Below, piece after piece: positions 5,170 through 6,736 of a stretch of DNA of 6,736 nt. Position 1 is the first letter of the stretch, and every line of letters starts with the position of its first letter. The stretch is taken from NCBI GenBank assembly GCA_026992215.1, contig JALXAI010000203.1, positions 1-6,736 of the forward strand. The letters run 5' to 3'. The position numbers and the translations under genes were made by a program. The notes beneath the pieces are model-generated. The model did no database searches and was not told where the DNA came from. It was given only the letters and a program-made list of their open reading frames with translations. The stretch is from Desulfobacterales bacterium. GTDB taxonomy: Bacteria > Desulfobacterota > Syntrophobacteria > B119-G9.

Positions 5170-5325
5170 TAACGAAACCCAAGAACCCCCGGGGCTCAAT
5201 CATTGTGAAAGGTTGTAACCCCTGGCAATGCATGGGGTGCACCGGAGAGCTTTCAACCATGGCAGCCGTGAGCACCCGGCGCGGTCATGGTCACCGGGGA
5301 GGCGGTTAACAAGCATGCTTCGTTA
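5170..5325 (+). ncRNA. Candidate structured leader RNA (three-way junction) between livJ and livH
   Basis: Read as RNA this stretch closes on itself. TAACGAA (5170-5176) pairs with TTCGTTA (5319-5325). Inside, P1 pairs CCCCGG (5187-5192) with CCGGGG (5294-5299). P1 encloses P2, TGAAAG (5206-5211) with CTTTCA (5250-5255), capped by ACCCC (5218-5222) with GGGGT (5234-5238) and a GC/GC clip around AAT; and P3, ACCATGG (5256-5262) with TCATGGT (5285-5291), capped by GCCG (5265-5268) with CGGC (5277-5280). P2 ends and P3 begins on adjacent bases, so they can stack; joining strands are 13, 0 and 2 bases. This compact junction resembles aptamer architecture. I recognise no T-box, cobalamin, SAM, glycine, guanidine or similar signature. 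The folding is my own hand pairing and has not been tested for covariation. Confidence 0.42.
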
Positions 5326-5333
5326 GTGTAGAT

Positions 5334-5400
5334 AATTAAGTTGAACTCTGAAGTACGTTCCTGGAGTTCTGTTTCACGGAAGCCCGGAGCAGCCTTAATT
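5334..5400 (+). other. Second nested hairpin arm in the livH leader
   Basis: AATTAAG (5334-5340) pairs perfectly with CTTAATT (5394-5400). Just inside, after 2 bases, GAACTC (5343-5348) pairs with GAGTTC (5364-5369). The remaining 5370-5393 would be unpaired or refold. It follows the three-way junction by 8 bases and may be part of the same RNA. Confidence 0.38.
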
Positions 5401-5419
5401 TAGCTTTAACGGAAATTTC

Positions 5420-5438
5420 GACCTGTCAAGAGCGGGTC
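5420..5438 (+). promoter_or_regulatory. Possible antiterminator hairpin
   Basis: GACCTGT (5420-5426) can pair with GCGGGTC (5432-5438) through seven pairs, two of them G-U, around a 5-base loop. The 3' half is the same bases that form the 5' arm of the terminator at 5428-5478, so the two cannot form together. This is the usual logic of a transcription attenuator. The hairpin is weaker than the terminator and could be chance. Confidence 0.33.
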
Positions 5439-5478
5439 ATGGGGCGTGTAAGTTGCCATACCAAGACCCGCTTTTTTT
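5428..5478 (+). terminator. Intrinsic terminator just upstream of livH
   Basis: AGCGGGTC (5431-5438) pairs perfectly with GACCCGCT (5465-5472) and is followed by a run of seven T (5472-5478); the stem can extend to 5428 by pairing with the T-run. The 26-base loop holds a smaller ATGG/CCAT hairpin (5439-5442 with 5456-5459). It ends 7 bases before the livH ribosome site, so it would stop livJ transcripts before the permease genes unless read through. This would favour excess binding protein over permease, or allow regulated readthrough. Confidence 0.82.
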
Positions 5479-5497
5479 GGGAACCTGGAGACAGAGG

Positions 5498-6421
5498 ATG
5501 ACGTTCTTTTTTCAAAATGTAATCAATGCTCTGCAGTGGGGCAGTTTTTATGCTTTGATTGCGCTTGGGTATTCCATGGTGTACGGGATACTGATGTTAT
5601 TTAACTTTGCCCACGGTGATATTTTTATGGTCGGTGCTTACATTGGCTTTGGAGTAGCAACGGCCTTAATCGCCTTATCGTCTTCCGGTTTTATTGTTCT
5701 TCCTCACTGGCTGATCCTTGTACTAACTATTTTGATTTCTATGTTCCTTACTTCTTTTGTGGGGATGCTGGTTGAACGCATTGGTTACAGGCCTTTGAGA
5801 GACGCGCCGCGAGCGTCCGCTGCCATAACGGGGCTCATGATAGGCATCATCCTTGAAACCGGGAACCTCCTGTTGCTAGGAGCACAGCGGGTCAAGTTTC
5901 CTTCATTGATACACTCGACCACGTACAACATCGGGGGGGTCTTTGTAACGAATAAAAAGATAATGATAGTTGTAGTATCCATAGGCTTGATGCTGGCACT
6001 GGATCAGTTCGTGAGACGTACCAAGTGGGGAATGGCCATGCGTGCAATGGCTTTTGACTACGTAGTCGTACCCCTGATGGGTGTTCCCATAAACACGATT
6101 GCCAGTATGACTTTTGCCATAGGGTCCGCGCTTGCCGCTGCCGCAGGCATTCTTTTCGGGGTTGCTTATCCTGTCCTGGATCCCTACATGGGAATCATTG
6201 TCGGTTGGAAAGCTTTTGTGGCGGCAATCCTGGGAGGCCGCGGGTCAATCCTGGGAGCGACCCTGGCCGGTTTCCTCATGGGCTTTATCGAAATTTTCGT
6301 GGCCATGGTTTTCCCGTCGACATTGAGAGATCTAATAGCCTATTCGATTATCCTGCTAATCCTGGTGTTTAGGCCGCACGGATTTTTCGGGGAACCGTAT
6401 AGCGCAAGGTTGCGATTGTAA
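5498..6421 (+). CDS. livH: Branched-chain amino acid ABC transporter permease LivH
   Basis: A 307-residue inner-membrane permease, one of two that form the channel of a LIV-type importer. Hydrophobic segments lie around 8-33, 42-62, 70-92, 107-129, 154-169, 199-222, 235-266 and 276-291. Family landmarks include GSFYALIALGYSMVYGI (15-31), NFAHGDIFMVGAY (36-48), ERIGYRPLRDAPR (93-105), the cytoplasmic coupling loop around 174-197 (MRAMAFDYVVVPLMG) and AAILGGRGSILGA (242-254). An in-frame TTG at 5453 would add 15 residues, but they fall inside the terminator stem and have no ribosome site; TGGAG (5486-5490) lies 7 bases before the ATG at 5498, so that start is chosen. The spacing from livJ, 392 bases, is far larger than usual in liv operons. 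Confidence 0.94.
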   Translation: MTFFFQNVINALQWGSFYALIALGYSMVYGILMLFNFAHGDIFMVGAYIGFGVATALIALSSSGFIVLPHWLILVLTILISMFLTSFVGMLVERIGYRPLRDAPRASAAITGLMIGIILETGNLLLLGAQRVKFPSLIHSTTYNIGGVFVTNKKIMIVVVSIGLMLALDQFVRRTKWGMAMRAMAFDYVVVPLMGVPINTIASMTFAIGSALAAAAGILFGVAYPVLDPYMGIIVGWKAFVAAILGGRGSILGATLAGFLMGFIEIFVAMVFPSTLRDLIAYSIILLILVFRPHGFFGEPYSARLRL

Positions 6422-6474
6422 CTCGGGGAAAATAGCATATATATGCACACATACGAGGATTCACCATACGGAAA

Positions 6475-6736
6475 ATGATTCAGATGGAAGCAATAGGCAG
6501 TAAAACTACAGGAAATATCACCGTTAAAACACGCATACTGAAGCTTTTCTCTACCACGCCCCTTCTTTCCTGGCTCCTTGGATTACCCGTGGCAGCCATC
6601 CTTGAGCAAGTTGTGGGAACAAAGCTGGCTCTTGCCCTCGGTCTGCCCAAGGTACCTGTGCTCTTTGGCTTCGTCTTGATGCTCAAGGAACCGCTGCACA
6701 TACCAGGAATACTCCTTTACATGATGCTGATATACG
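6475..6736 (+). CDS. livM: Probable second LIV permease, LivM (N-terminal part, cut by window edge)
   Basis: The first 87 codons of an open frame that runs off the window. After a polar start (residues 1-20) come hydrophobic segments around 25-47 and 60-71, then one beginning near 77 (IPGILLYMMLIY) that resembles the early LivM segment leading into the conserved membrane core. Position 53 bases after livH is where livM is expected in LIV operons, and the two permeases would pair in the membrane. The start is uncertain: ATG at 6475 and 6484 are both possible and neither has a strong ribosome site. A GAGG at 6455-6458 is 7 bases before an in-frame ATA at 6466. Called mainly from context and hydrophobicity. 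Confidence 0.72.
   Translation, partial: MIQMEAIGSKTTGNITVKTRILKLFSTTPLLSWLLGLPVAAILEQVVGTKLALALGLPKVPVLFGFVLMLKEPLHIPGILLYMMLIY

Noticed and set aside
5106..5452. T-box, cobalamin, SAM, glycine or guanidine riboswitch
   Set aside because: I looked for the conserved core strings of these classes as I remember them and found none; a covariance model search would settle this.
5453..5497. TTG start giving a 322-residue LivH
   Set aside because: The extra 15 codons lie in the terminator stem and T-run and no ribosome site precedes the TTG; the ATG at 5498 has a proper one.

Overview
The window looks like chromosome of an anaerobic bacterium, most likely a sulfate-reducing or syntrophic member of the Desulfobacterota (old Deltaproteobacteria). 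This rests on gene content: a two-iron desulfoferrodoxin, rubredoxin, rubrerythrin, a PerR-like regulator and a DsrE-like protein lie side by side, a set typical of oxygen-exposed strict anaerobes. The lineage is inferred, not shown.

Left two thirds (1-3726), minus strand. In transcription order: perR-like Fur-family regulator, a small cysteine-containing winged-helix protein, rubrerythrin, sfsA, desulfoferrodoxin (superoxide reductase), a rubredoxin with a widened first cysteine loop, a DsrE-like protein, and the start of a flavodoxin-fold FMN reductase cut by the window edge. The chemistry fits together: desulfoferrodoxin turns superoxide into H2O2, rubrerythrin reduces H2O2 to water, and rubredoxin can feed electrons to both. 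A near-perfect Fur-type box lies over the likely perR promoter, suggesting autoregulation. Hairpins after rubrerythrin, after desulfoferrodoxin and after rubredoxin suggest the cluster is divided into several transcription or mRNA-processing units.

Divergent intergenic region (3727-3932). It holds the perR operator and promoter and, facing right, a good sigma-70 type promoter for livJ.

Right third (3933-6736), plus strand. A branched-chain amino acid (LIV/HAAT family) ABC importer: periplasmic binding protein livJ, permease livH, and the first 87 codons of a second permease, probably livM. ATPase genes would be expected beyond the window.

Most unusual region: 5106-5497, 392 bases between livJ and livH with no convincing gene. 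Read as RNA it can fold into a closed three-way junction (5170-5325), then a second nested arm (5334-5400), then a strong intrinsic terminator (5428-5478) whose 5' arm is also claimed by an upstream antiterminator-like hairpin (5420-5438). The terminator ends just before the livH ribosome binding site. This has the layout of a riboswitch or attenuator, but I match it to no class I know. A second gene-free stretch (499-826), upstream of the DsrE-like gene, also holds several hairpins. No tRNA, rRNA, CRISPR array, insertion sequence or phage gene was seen.
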